Below, piece after piece: positions 22,601 to 35,033 of a stretch of DNA of 64,000 bases. The stretch lies in contig JAKJHU010000030.1 in the NCBI GenBank assembly GCA_022316685.1, forward strand, positions 5,277,058-5,341,057. Reading direction: 5' to 3'. The notes beneath the pieces were generated by a model. It worked only from the letters and a program-made list of their open reading frames with translations. It searched no databases and was not told the origin of the DNA. Origin of the DNA: Progne subis subis. Its lineage: Eukaryota > Chordata > Aves > Passeriformes > Hirundinidae. The stretch's first letter is position 1. Each line of letters starts with the position of its first letter. The translations under genes were made by a program, and so were the position numbers.

Positions 22601-25600
22601 ATAGATTATCTATATAGATTAGTCAATATATATTTTATTCATTTCCTGGGCTTGGTGCTGAGGGTTCATAAATGAAAGCCCCATGCCCCAGTTTTCCCAG
22701 GCCTTTGAGCTGCTCCTGTACCAGCAGAGCCCTGAGAGAACCAGGCAAAGTGGAGCAGGCCCAGAAGAGAAGGGTTTATGTGACACCTCCTGAGCTGGGA
22801 GCTGTCAGTACCTGTGTGCTCTCAGAGAGATGGACCAAACCGGGCACACAGAAGAAGTTCCAGGACCTCCACTTTTCTGCTGTCACTCAGCCTCTGCCCA
22901 CCTTGAGGGAGTGGCTGTCAGGACAAGAACAAGGCTGAAGACTTTCATGGAGATGAGCCCATGTTCTCTGAGCACCAGATGCTCAGTGGGGCCCACAGGG
23001 GTCCCTGAGGCCTCTGGAGATTCATGTTCACCTGGCACAATTGGCAATGCAAATGCAAAAACCTCAGGTGCTGGTGTTCCTCCAGCCTCTTCCAGACTGG
23101 GGCAACCCAAGAGTACTCTGGCGAACCTAAACTGTGGATTCAGGTGCCCACTTCCCAGCTAGGGACTACTTCGAATGTCTGATTATTTTAATGGGTTTGG
23201 ACCTTGGTTTTCATAAAAGAACTTCTTCCCAAGAGAGAGCATAAGGAGGATAAAGCCAGTGAGGCAGGGACTGAGGCTGGCTGTTCTATGCTCCAAGGCT
23301 CTCCCTGTCCCCAGGGAGAATCCACCAGTCCTCAGCTGTCACTTCTGCAAGTCCCTAAAGCACACAAACCCAAAGCTTGGCCTCATGCTTTAGGTACTTC
23401 CATAAGCAGAAATTCATCCTTCTTCCTTCACTCACATTCATCCTTGTCTCTTGCAAGAACTCCACAACAGCTCCTCACCTCTTGCCTTCCCACGAGTCTC
23501 CTGGTTGCAGGCATCCAAAAGAACTGAGGAAAGGTATCTCTGGAACAGCTAGAGTAGTGCTGTCCTTCCCAAGGACAGACCAGGGTGTTTGTATTGGTTT
23601 CTCAGACTTACTCTGCTCAGAAACACAATTTTCCTGACCTGAGCTACTCTTGTGGCACCTGAAGGGAAGGAGGTCACTCTTAGGAGTTACCTCTTAGGAG
23701 GTAACTGATATCATTTCTCACCATTGGTGTGAGAAGCTCTGGGCTCAGTGCAGATCTGAGGTCTGTGACACTGTCCTGTCTGGCCATCAGAGGGTGTCAG
23801 AACAGAGTGCTCCCATCAGATTTTCAATTTTTGTTAATCAGCCATGCTACAGAGGAAAAAGACTCAAATGAGATTAATACTTTCCTAACTCAAGTGGTGT
23901 TAAAGGCATGTGCACACAATTTGTAGGACAGATGCACATTCAGTTGAATCACTTTTTGAGTACATGTAACACATACATAGTTTTTGCCCGTGAATTATAT
24001 AAAAACACAAAAATAGGCAAGAAGTCACAAGTTTTTAATTGTCACATTTCATGTAAGTCATAAACTTACAGATGACCTGTAAGAGCCATAAAAATGTCAT
24101 GGATTTTCTTCCAGAGGAGTCACAGTGTATTGATTTGTTGTGCTGCAAACTTCACAAAGTCCTTCCTCAGCATCACTTCAAGGGTTTGCTCTGAGGAGGT
24201 CTGCAATGCCCTCAAGTGACCAGGCTGGACTTCCCATCATAAGAGCTCTAGTGAAGCTGGTGAGGGCTGCTGTAAAAGGGTAGGAATGGTGGCATGGTGT
24301 TTGAGGGGGACCACAGAGCGAAGTTCACACATTGGACAAGAGGCTGAGAACCCAAAACTTCTAACAAAGGAGATGCAAAGCAGCTGCCAGCAAAACAGGA
24401 GCTTGCTGCAAAAAGAAGTTGGAGAAAATGAGTGAGCTCATCCACAACCAAAAGCTGATTGAATGTTATTCCCTGTTTCCTAGAAACTTCATCTGGTTTT
24501 GATAAGAGAGGCAATGTAAGTGAGAGCTCAGTTAGTCTGTAGTGCATCCTCATTCTGCCTTTTTAGCTGGCACAGGGTGGGAAACCTCATGTACAAGGTA
24601 TTCAGAGGCTTCCTTCCCTCTGAAGAACTAGTTAAGCACCACCTACCTAACTTCACAGGCTGGACGGATAAGGTCTGATTTGTCAGCTTTTCCACCACCT
24701 CAGCACAGATCAGTGGAAAAACTGCAGCTGGGTTTGTGCAGACAGGGCCCAGGGGGACGTGAAGCTCCCACTGAGCCCAGGTCACTCTGTGAGGAGAGAA
24801 GAGGCAGAAAGGCCTTTTGCAGTGGCATAACTCAGATGTTTTACATGTGAAGAATGTCACATTTGGCCTCCCCTGGTGTGCTGAGTGGTGGAGGGGATGG
24901 GAAGTGCTAATACCAGTCATGCTCTGAAGGATTTTGAAGCATGAACATGCTTTGTCAGAGTTGACTCAGTGAGGAGGCCAAGGGCTGGTGAGTGGAAAGT
25001 GGTCTGAAAGCAAAAGGAGCGTTCACCTTGCTGGCCATGATCGGGGGTCTGTCCAAAGTGAGGACTGAGTGGAAGGGAGAAGGAGGAATGTCAAGTCCTG
25101 GCAAAGCAAATATCAACATGTGTGCACTCCATGTAAAAACAGAAATGTAAACACAGCTCTATCCAGAATAAACACTTGTAAAATAAACACAGAAGGGCAA
25201 TATATGAAAAAAAATGAGCATCAAAGTATAGGAGAATGTCTCAGCAGGCAACCACCAGTCCAATGCCACCAGGAATGCTCATCTTCCTCCTCCTATAAAT
25301 AAAGCTGCTCTGGAAAACACATATTGAGCAAAGGGACACCGTGTCCCCGCACAGCCCTGTGGGCACCAACCCCGTCCCAATGGCAGGGCCCCTGACCAGG
25401 GAGTGCAGCTGCTGCTGGGGTCAGGCTGCCACTGGCAAAGCTGCAGCGCCTGGAGTGCCCCACACAGCTGGCACGGGGAGGAATGCCCACTCCAGCAGGG
25501 AACAGAGGTCTCACAATGGAAGGGACCAATAGGATAGTCATGAATAGTTCCTCACAACCTATGCAAAAATTAAGAAAACCAGAGGCTCTCTTCCCTGGAT

Positions 25601-26113
25601 GTCTGCCCCACTGCCCTGATTGCCTTGCTAGGGCTACCGTGTTCCTTAGGGCACATTGGCATGGGCAACACCCTGAGTGCATGGGAAAGTTCTTGTCCTC
25701 TCCAGGATGATCTGGATCTGAATAAAGGCTGTGCAGGGGCATGCTGGCCCTGGGCAGCAGCCCAGTTCCCGCTCCGTCTCCATGATCTGCGGAGGCAGAC
25801 AAACAGGGGTTTAATATGCTTTGTCCTCCAGCACATCAGTCCTTTTCTGTAGGCTTTGTCACAGCAATGATCCAAACCAGACCCCTTCTTTACTCTCAAA
25901 ATTCCTTCTAGCCTGTCCTTCACGCTGCACTGGAGATGGACACTCTCCAATGAGAGACAGTGATGTGCAGCCTTCTCCCTTGCCTCTTATGGCACTGTAT
26001 TCCATTCCTAACTCAGAGAGTTCAGTCTCTGAATTGTCCCTCATCGCTCATCCTCCATGCCTCTCTGCTCCTTCAGAGATACATCACGGGATGAGAAGCT
26101 GTCTCCCTGGTCC
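19620..26113. other. Unassigned non-coding sequence
   Basis: No gene or repeat family is recognised in this 6.5 kb. GC-richer patches occur near 21,620-21,970, 22,680-23,120 and 25,330-25,480, with open frames on both strands but no recognisable product. A 9-bp-arm inverted repeat lies at 23,685-23,706. Confidence 0.5.
23685..23706. repeat. Short inverted repeat, 9-bp arms
   Basis: The arms AGTTACCTC and GAGGTAACT are perfect reverse complements around a 4-base TTAG loop. The left arm also belongs to an imperfect direct repeat (CTCTTAGGAGTTAC then CTCTTAGGAGGTAAC), and an AGGTCA half-site lies just upstream. It may be chance, or a local duplication. Confidence 0.6.
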
Positions 26114-26410
26114 CTGAATGTATTGGGTTTACAGGGCAATGTTTTGGTAGTGGAGGGGCTGTGGAGGTGGTTTCTGTGAGAAGCTGCTAGAAGCTTTGTC
26201 TGTGTCTGACAGAGTCAGTGCCAGATGGCTCCAAGATGGACCCATCACTGACCAAGGCTGAGCCCACCAGTGACTATGGTAGTGCCTTTGGGATAATGTA
26301 TCTAAGAAGGGGGGGAAAGGGTGGTGCAACAGCCAGAAGAAAGGAGTAAGAATGTGAGCAAAAAAACTCTGCAGGCACCCAGGACTGTGGAGAAGGAGGG
26401 GCAGGAGGTG

Positions 26411-26827
26411 CTCCAGGCACCGGAGCAGAGATTCCCCTGCAGCCCTTGGTGCAGGCCAAGGTGAGGCAGCTGTGCCCCTGCAGCCTATGGAAGTCCACAA
26501 TAGAGCAGAGATCCATCTGCACCTGTGGAGGACTCCATGCTGGGGCAGGTGGATGCTTGAAGGAGGTTGTGACCCCATGGGTAGACCATGTTGGAGAAGG
26601 CTTCTTTTGTGACCTGTGGAGCCATGGAGATTGGAGCCCACACAGAAGCAGGTTTGCTGGCAGGACTTGTAATCCCATGGGAGACCCACACTGGAGCAGT
26701 CTGTGCCTGGAGGAGGCACCCCATGGAAGGAACCCCTGCTGGAACAGTTTGAGAAGAACTGTGGGAAGGACTCACACTGGAAAACTGGGAGCTGTCTTTC
26801 ATGAGAGGGACCCCACACTGGAGCAAG
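26411..26827 (+). repeat. Degenerate tandem units inside the LTR U3
   Basis: Imperfect units of roughly 35-50 bp recur, each built around a CCCATGG-like stretch followed by CACACTGGAGCAG-like sequence (for example near 26,690, 26,740 and 26,815). They are part of the long U3 of this LTR class and explain the overlapping open frames here. Confidence 0.7.
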
Positions 26828-27004
26828 GGAAGGAATGATAGACAACCTGAGGGGAAGGAATGACAGAGACAACCTATGATGAACTGACCCCAGACTCCAG
26901 GCCTTCTACGCCTGTGCTGCTGGGAGGGAGTAGGCAGAGAACTCAAGAGTTTTAAAATTTAGGGCTTTTTAGTTTCTCATTATGCTACTCTGATTTTGAT
27001 TGAC

Positions 27005-27010
27005 AATAAA
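27005..27010 (+). terminator. LTR polyadenylation signal (AATAAA)
   Basis: This exact hexamer lies in the 3' quarter of the plus-strand LTR, followed by T-rich and GT-containing sequence. It is the expected polyadenylation signal of the R region and the main support for the LTR's orientation. Confidence 0.65.
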
Positions 27011-27193
27011 TTAATTTTCTCAAATAGATTTTGTTTTGCCTATGACAATAATTGCTGAACAATATCTCCCTGTCCTTATCTCAACCCATGAGCCCTTTGT
27101 TACATTCTGTCTCTCTTGTCCAGTTAAGGAATGAAGTAACTGAGTAGCTTTAGTTGACACTTGGTCCAGCCAGGGTCAATTGACCACACTGAC

Positions 27194-30100
27194 ACACAAG
27201 CTAGTATCCAAAACCTGTGCCAAAAGGATGCCACATTTGCTACAGTGGCAGGACTTGTGTCTTTGTTTTTGCAGTTCAACTCAAATATCAGCTGGTGATT
27301 GTATGATCCACACTCATTTATCTGCCATCCTAAGGCTCCTCACAGCACCTACAAAGGTAGGAGTACTGAGTAATTGAGTCTGGGAGTTTAATTTGCCGAG
27401 CTGCCATTAACACTAATTATTTTTCCACCATTTCCCTCCATAGTGACATCTGTTAGGGATATAATTTCAGCAGTGAAGCTGAGCCCAGCCCAGCACTGGC
27501 AATACAATGTTTACTATTTCTTAGCAGTCACCTTGTATTTTACATTTCCCAGGTCTGCTGAGTTCTTTGGAACAAAACTGTCCCGTCCCGCGCATGTCTG
27601 AAAAATGCCTTGCACAGGAGAGTGTGGTCACCAGAGGGGATTGGTTTGCTTGCAGCTATGTCCCTAATATGATAAGCAATTCAGCTCTTGCTTCTTGTGT
27701 GTTGGGGTTCTCTAATGAAAGAGTAGAAACTTTGCAGTGAAATCAGCTGAACCTGAGGACCAGGGGTGTCTGGGTTTTCCACAAAATCAGCTGAGAATGA
27801 AGCACTGTAACTATTTGTATTTTTTGGACAAATCTCAGGCTGAAAAAAGAGACTGTTTTCTCTTATGGTTTATATTGTAAATCTCATATCTCAGGCATAG
27901 TCTGTGTAAATACTTGTGAGATTAGCCACAAACGTCAAGACTAGGAACTACAACTGCAGTAGCTTTTAGGAAGCTGAACTCTTCATATCCCATATCTGCT
28001 GTATATCTAATGCACTGACCTCTTTAAAAAGCAACTTTACAGAAGTTGCTATTAAAAAGAAAGAATCTATTTAATTGTGACAAAAAATACATATTAAATC
28101 TCAGTATTTCCTAAACCCTGAAGTATTTCTGGTTTATGCTTAGGTCTTTGCACTGTAAATCACTATGCAAGAAGTTTCCTTTTCATGGCAACCTCTTCAA
28201 TTCCATACTCATTTGGCACATGAAATACAAGGGCCTGCCAACTTGCTGCTTCTTTCCATATCTCCTGGCTATTTAACAACAGTAACTCATGTTAATGAGG
28301 TCGTACATTTGCTTTTTCCCTTAAAAAGTAGCACACAGCTCTTTCAGATAGGGCCTTCATTGCTGTGCACATTCTTCAGAGTCCAAATACAGAATGAATG
28401 AGTTTGTACTGACAGCTTTGCAACCTCTGAAAATATGCTTGTCTTTGGGTGGTTTGCCTTACTCTGTGCTCTAGAACCGAAGAAAACTTCTGTTCTTGAC
28501 AAAAACTGAATTAACATGAACCAAGAAGCACAAAATTGTCACACCTTAGCAGATAGTCTGTATTATAACAAAGTATCACATTCAACAAAACATAATCTTT
28601 AAAATCTCCTCAATTGTTTAACTCTTTGAGATACAGATTACTGAATTAAAATCATTGACAAAACTGGTGCCATATTAAGGTAATTTATATGCAGGGAATG
28701 TCCCTCTACAACTCTGATGTAGATGAAGATCATATAATGTTATTTGCTATTATTGTGTTCTTGACGCTTAAGATTAATTTGCTAAATAAAACATAGCAAT
28801 CAAATTCCCTTCAATGGCTCATATCTTTTCAGCCTGCACAAACCAAAGCTTTGTATACCTGGAAATAAATGCTAAACCATGCTTGCTGCTCCAGCCAGAT
28901 GGAGTTATTGGCATTAACATGGTTGAATAAACTTAGCATAATTAAAATCAACATTTTGCCCAATCTACATTGCTTACTGCAGGTGCACTTCTTGATTTGT
29001 TATGTAAAATTATTCCATTTGATTAAAAACAGAAAAGTGCAATACAGAAGTAACAACAGCTTTCCTTCAACAAAGTAAGAGGGATTTTCTCCTTCTGAGG
29101 CAAAAGCCATATACCATGGTCCTATCCCAGACAGGGACTTGTTTGCTTTCACAGTGCCTGGCTCTTCTGAAGCTGTGCTCACCAGCATTACCCCGTATGG
29201 TTCACAGACCTCCCTGAGGCACTGGCAGTCTTTCCATCCCAGGCCAGGGCTTGGGCTGCCACTCAGACTCAACAGCATCGCAGGGACTGCAGCTAAAACC
29301 AGGATGCAACACAGATTTGGAAATATTCCCTTATTTTATGAAGGTGCTCCTTGCTTTTAAAGTGCAGATGAAATACCCTTAAGTGAGGGGTTTTGTCTGG
29401 GGCTGCTACCAAGGGGCTTTCCTGTGCAGAAGGTGGACAGGCCAATGGACAGTTCATGTGCAATGGCATCACCAAGTACTGTTGGTCACTGTCTGCCAAC
29501 AGAGATAAAAAAATATCGCAAAAAAGATACAAAGCAAAGTGAAAGGTATGGCCAGTACCATACTCTAGTAAAAGAAAAATCTCAAGCACATTCATCAAAA
29601 GACACTCACCTGGGCAACTCAATGCCCAGGGATTGTGGAGTGTGCCAGAACCATGCAGGATTTGGATGGGGCCAGGAACTGAGGCATAAACAGGCACATT
29701 TTCTTATTCTCCACTCAACTGAGCTTCAAAAAAATTCAGAGTATATTTCTCACCCTCTCTCACATACCAAGTTTTCAGTAAAGAAGAATTTGATTTAGGG
29801 GCCAGTCTTCCTACTCTCATTCCTTACAGAAATCTTTCTCCTGAAGCATCTGGAAATTGTAACTCTGTGAATTAAAAATACTGAGAATCCGAATCCATCA
29901 CGCAATGCCAAACTTCTAACAGTGCTCATGCTCTACATACATATGAACTGCAGGTTATCTATAAATAATGCACAAAGAAAAAGGCATTGGAAGGAAGCTA
30001 ATTTCAACATCTTTTGCATTTGTGGGTTTCTGCTGCAAAGTGTTTCTGCTTTTCATTTCCTTGGAGTTTTTGAGCAGTAGTATTATATAATATGTCATCT

Positions 30101-31330
30101 GTTTACTGAGATGGGAACCAAGTGTAAATATTGAGAAATCTCATAAACAATACTGTAAATTCAGAGCTCAGCAAATAGGCTGAACACAGCCCAGCAGCTT
30201 TCCATTGGTCTTCAGGAAAGGTTGGTATTCACCCATGGAAATTGCAACATTCATACACAGGCTTAATCTGGCCATGCTGCTTAATCAAGGAGGGAAAGAA
30301 ACAACTTTTGTGTCTGAATTATGGCTTGAATACTCAGTGAGGGATAACACTGAGATATAACGAGACTGAGCAGTTGCAGAAGAGACTGAAACTGTTTGAA
30401 TTCTTGCAGTGCCCTTTGGCCTAATGTGTTTGGACTCTTTGAGTGTGTGTGACTGTAATGGGATAAAAATGTCAGTGTGAGCTTCTGGATAAAATTACTT
30501 TAGTTTCTTTCTTGCCCACTACATCCAAACATCTGCAGGGGCAGTAGGGACACTTTGGGGTTTGGCTCTGCCAGGTCATTTGCAGTCCAGCAAGAGGTGT
30601 TTGACTTTTAACACCATGGCAGCACTGGTGTGAACTTGATCATCCACACTGAGCATATAACCAGCAAAACTGCAGTGCCACAGCGGATCTGCTGACCACT
30701 CCAAAGCAGAAGAGATCCACTCTGTTTAGTCAGGGCATGCACTCTGTTCAGGGCACTTTTGAGGACATAGTTTCACATGGCTCCTCTTTCAACATCGTTG
30801 GTCACTTTCTGACTCTGTTCAATGCCCCAAAGCAGCACCTTTTTTTACTGATTCGTCATCTTCAGGCCACATCAACTTTTTGTTGTGTTCATCCCTCTCT
30901 GCTTCTCCCACAGCCCACATTGGACCTGCAGGATCACTTGCACCTCTGCTCTCCAGCTCCCTGGTTTCCTGCTCTGAGACTGCTGCTGGCCACAGTGTCT
31001 CACTTATTTACAGATTACAGGGTTTGGTTTGCAAAACAACTAGGTCCCTTTCTTGCTGTTTGCAAGTTTTTCTTCAAAGCAAAAGGTTTTCTGGGTTGTC
31101 CAGCGCTCTTCCAGGCTTGGCAGCGGGGAATGGAGTGTGAGAACTGTGCGCTCTGATTCGTGTATGCATTGATGCCTTGCAACTCTGTATTGCTGATCAC
31201 TAGGACAAGAGCTACAGCAAGGAAACTTTGTTTTACTGATGGCCTAACTCTGACTTTCCTTGTAAACAAGGGAATTATTGCGAAGATTTTCTTCATCGTG
31301 AGCACTTCTGTAGGGCTAATGGGTTTATAC
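27194..31330. other. Unassigned non-coding sequence
   Basis: No gene, RNA or repeat family is recognised. The stretch is AT-rich, especially 27,800-29,080, with short open frames only. Some of it may be unique conserved non-coding DNA, which needs cross-species comparison. Confidence 0.5.
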
Positions 31331-31551
31331 TGAAAAAGGGTGGGTTTAGATGAGATATTAGCAAGAAATTCTTCACTGTGAGTGATGAGGCACTGGAACA
31401 GGTTGCCCAGAGAAGCTGTGGATACCCCATTCCTGAAAGTGTTCATCTTTGGATGAAGCTTTGAGCAACCAAGTCTAGTGGAACATGTTCCTGCCAACAG
31501 AAGGCAGTTGGAACTAGATTGTCCCTTTCAACCCAAACCACTCTATGAGTC
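31331..31551 (+). mobile_element. CR1 LINE 3' end fragment
   Basis: This is a short 5'-truncated CR1 copy. It shows the conserved run TTCTTCACTGTGAGTGATGA, then CACTGGAACAGGTTGCCCAG, and ends near ACCACTCTATGAGTCTA, which corresponds to the terminal octamer region. It encodes nothing intact. Confidence 0.92.
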
Positions 31552-34523
31552 TACTTTTGATATACCTGTCTGGGCAAACGGGGAGGTTTGTCACTCTCGC
31601 CAGAGACACGACATCCCCAAACAAGGTCATCCTGTAGTATTCACAAATAACACTCTGAACAGGCAGAGTTCAACGCCTGAGAACCTATTGCTGTTTACTG
31701 GGAAGCATCTGTCCTCCAGCAGAAAAATACAGAATGTTTCCCTCGTTCCTCCCTGTCAGGTAAAGGTTTGGTGGCAAGTCTGTATAATAGCACAAAAGGT
31801 TCATATGGAAATGTGGCTTTACATCACAGCCATTTAATTACACTTTCCAAATGAAGAAAATATTTCCTCTTTTGGGGATTTATTGGTGGGTAGCATAATG
31901 AAGAATTGTGTGTGTGTCATGGGGCAGAAGAGGAGCATTTCATGAACCAGTAGTTGGGACAAGTGAAAGAGGCCCTTCCTAGACAAGAACTTTGGGTCAG
32001 TGGGCAGAAAGCAGGTCTTTCTTTTCCTGAGTTTATTTCTCTGTGCTTTTGTCTCTACCCTGCTTAGCTGACAGGGAGTGACTGCCAGATGCAGTTACTC
32101 CAGAGCATATCATGTGAGCCTGCAGAGAGCATGAGCTCCACTTCAGAGTCCTTTCCCTGTAGTGTTGTGATGTTTTTATTATGGTTGCTGTAAGCTTCTG
32201 TTTTGCATTAACAGTCTTAAAACTGAGCACCAAACGTGCCAGCAGTGGGCTCGGGGTTGAGCATCTCCATGGCGGGGGAATCCATAAATAGAATTTCATA
32301 GGGCTAAACAAGATGGTCTGTAGGGCAGAGAGCAGCATGCAGGGTCAGGAAAAATTACCCATTAGGCTCAGAATTTATTTTTATCAGAAAAGCTGAAATT
32401 CATGCGAACAAGATACCATCGTTGTTCTGACACTATTCTATTGAGCTGGCATTAATGACAGAGCTGGCAGTGCATTGTATGTTCTTGGAAAATGGCAAAT
32501 GCACCATGGAAATTGAATGTGAAATACTGAAAGCAAAATAATAGCTGAAAACCATCCTGCTTTTAGGGTTTTGGTAGCAGAAAGCATGAACTACACTGCT
32601 TATGTAAATCTGAAGTCAGTTACAGGCTAAAAGAATTAATTGGAATGCAAAGTAGTGTAAATCTGTCCTAATTCTAGGAGAAAGTATCAAACACATGTTT
32701 AAATGTCATTCTTCAGCCATTAATTATATCTACTTAGCAAAGCCCTCACGATGAGCTGTACAATGAGGTGTCAGTCACCCGCTGGCCGGGATGCTGTGTC
32801 CGAAGGCCGGGAGCTGCAGGAAGGTACAGCCCAGAGCACTGAGCAGCTGTTTAGTGAGGGCGCCTCTTTGGCAGCCCTGTCTGTGCCAGCAGACTCCCTT
32901 GGATGTGTGAATAACTATAAAGGAATGAGAACTAAATTATGAAGTCTGCTCTAAGGTGTGTCCAGCCTCTCCTGTGGCCCACCTCTGCAGCGCTGGTGCT
33001 GGCACCACCTGCCCTGGGAGCAGCTCTGCAGTTCCTGCAGCCATGGTTGAGAGCAAGAGAGACAAAACAAACTGCAGCTTGGATTCAGCTGGGGAATTGA
33101 ATCTCTTGTTGTTTGCAAAACCCAATGGTTATAACAATGGGAATACACCAAGCTGGGTTGGTTTTCTCCAGGATTTACAGATTCACAGGGTGCTGCTGAT
33201 GTCTTGCATGCAGCACGTGGAAAGAAATAAGTGGGAGAAGCAGATCCAGCCACAGGCAGCTCCAGAGGGTTGCCCACAGCTACAGTATTCCTTGCACTCC
33301 AACCTTTCTGAAGAGTCCTTGGAAAGAGAGTTGTTGGCTGGGGTTTCAGAGGACCAAGAGCCTCTCATGGAGCCAGTGGTGATGGCAGGGAGTCTATAAA
33401 CACCACTCTCTCCTTATTTTAAAGTAGCTTGCCCTGAGAAAGGAGGATTGCCCAGAGCCACTTCCATTTTATCCTGACTGATTTGCTATGCTTTAGGAGT
33501 GAAATGATCTCCAGTCTTGAAACTAAGCTTTTCATAATTACCAAAAATCTGTGTAGTATTTGTTCCAGATCAAGTTAGCTTACTGAGTACTGCTGGGTGT
33601 GAATTCATTTGAAGAAGAATGGAAAGAATCAGATCATACCTTGATTCAAAAGTTTTATTTAAATTGTTATTTCAAAATAGTAAAGGCTGAAGGAACATGT
33701 GTCCACACTGTTGGACAGCACTGAATTTGCCAGTATATGGGAGATATAATTATGGTGTTTGCTCTGGAATAGTAAACTCCATCCCTAATGGTCATATAAG
33801 TAATTTTTCTGCTTCCTACTTAGTCAAAATAGATGGTTTTAAATACATCCTATTGAGAGCTTTTATAGATTCTCAAAAATACATTACAGTTTTTACTCAG
33901 CTGAATTAGAGCCTTGTGTTAGAAGGCAATGCGATAAAAGAGATCTGAGCCATATTGATTACAAAAAAGTAGAAAAGGTTTTATTAAAGAGATGAATGGG
34001 CTTTTTGTTGGTTTGCTTCACTCTGGCAAAGAGGGATTTAAATTATTCCATTTCTACAGCACTTACCCATCTCAGCAGGTGGCTCTGTACTCCCCAGTCA
34101 GTATTCTGAGAGGTTATTTGGCAGTTTAACACAGATACAAACACGATAGCTCAGATCTCTAAGGAGATATGGATTGGTATTGTGCTGAAATCTGACTTCC
34201 CTTTCAGAGCTGAGGGAGCTGTAGGGTTCATCCTGCTCATTCACTGGAGGCCATCCAAGCTTCTTTTGGTGGTCGGATGGTTTCATGACCCTCCTCAGAG
34301 GTCCTGTGGAGATGGTCAGGGATATGGAGAGTCAACTGCCTGCCAGTGTTGACTAATGGATTTGTGTATGCAGGATTGAGGATCATTTCCTCTCTTCCCA
34401 AAAACCCCAGTGGGTGAGATGAGGCTGTTGCCTGCTGCAGCTCTCAACACTGAAAATGGCTATGGCTTTACAGAACCTGGTGGCAGCATGCCTGTCCCCA
34501 GAGAAATCACGCCTATAATATGG
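31552..34523. other. Unassigned non-coding sequence
   Basis: No recognisable gene or repeat. A GC-richer patch at 32,750-33,400 has open frames on both strands (up to 147 codons, plus) without recognisable domains. The last ~120 bp before 34,524 stays in frame with the CR1 endonuclease fragment that follows and may be its diverged upstream part. Confidence 0.45.
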
Positions 34524-34837
34524 GATTTTGATCTCTCACCTGGGGAGGATGATGAGCAAACTGAAAGCTTATGGATAAAAGTGCAGACTAGGAACGGTGA
34601 CATTGTGGGTGTTTGTTATGATCAGGAGGAGGAACTGGGTGAGGCCTTCCACAGGCACCTTGAAAGAGCCTCAAAGTCACAGGAAGTGGTTCTTGTGGGG
34701 GACTTTAACTACCCTAACATCTATTGGAAAAGCAACACAACGGAGCACGTACAGTCCAGGAGGTTCCTGGAAAGCCTTGATCACAACTTTCTGTCTCAGG
34801 CAGTGCAGGTTCCCACAAGGAATGGTGAGCTGCTCAG
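34524..34837 (+). pseudogene. CR1 LINE fragment: AP-endonuclease part of ORF2
   Basis: One uninterrupted frame reads SLWIKVQTRNGDIVGVCY, then DQEEELGEAFHRHLE, then VVLVGDFNYPNIYWK, then QSRRFLESLDHNFLSQ. This matches the APE-type endonuclease of CR1 ORF2, including the GDFN motif. Compared with the usual 'YRPPDQ', the residues RPP are missing, an in-frame 9-base deletion. The fragment has neither RT domain nor 3' tail and runs directly into a GGAA microsatellite. It cannot be a normal 5'-truncated CR1, which always keeps its 3' end, so its downstream part has been deleted or displaced. The open frame extends from 34,410 to 35,075, but its end is only microsatellite translation. Confidence 0.85.
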
Positions 34838-35033
34838 GAGGAAGGAAGGAAGGAAGGAAGGAAGGAAGGAAGGAAGGAAGGAAGGAAGGAAGGAAGGAAG
34901 GAAGGAAGGAAGGAAGGAAGGAAGGAAGGAAGGAAGGAAGGAAGGAAAGGAAGGGAGGGAGGGAGGAAGGGAGGGAGGGAGGGAGGGAGGGAGGGAGGAA
35001 AGAAGGAGGGAGGGAGGGAGGGAGGGAGGAAGA
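34837..35033 (+). repeat. (GGAA)n then (GGGA)n microsatellite
   Basis: About 110 bases of nearly pure GGAA units pass into GGGA/GGAG units with a few interruptions. The whole 197-bp tract is purine on the plus strand. The GGGA part has many G-triplets and could form G-quadruplexes. GGAA arrays can also bind ETS-family factors. The tract abuts the CR1 endonuclease fragment. Confidence 0.97.

Larger units (their letters stand above)
26119..27188 (+). mobile_element. Solo LTR of an avian endogenous retrovirus (about 1.07 kb)
   Basis: The element starts TGTATTGGGTTTACA and ends in CCACA. Flanking 5-mers are CTGAA (26,114-26,118) and CTGAC (27,189-27,193), a target-site duplication with one mismatch. 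The overall structure matches a long LTR class abundant in bird genomes that I recognise from its start, its internal 'cccatggga...cacactggagcag' repeats and its U5-like end. AATAAA at 27,005-27,010, about 180 bases before the 3' border, fixes the orientation as plus and suggests R ends near there. No PBS, gag or pol is present on either side, so it is solo. The 247-codon minus-strand frame that covers most of it is an artefact of repeat composition. Confidence 0.9.

Noticed and set aside
26129..26872. 247-codon minus-strand open frame
   Set aside because: It lies wholly inside the solo LTR and follows its repeated units; proline/serine-rich artefact rather than a gene.
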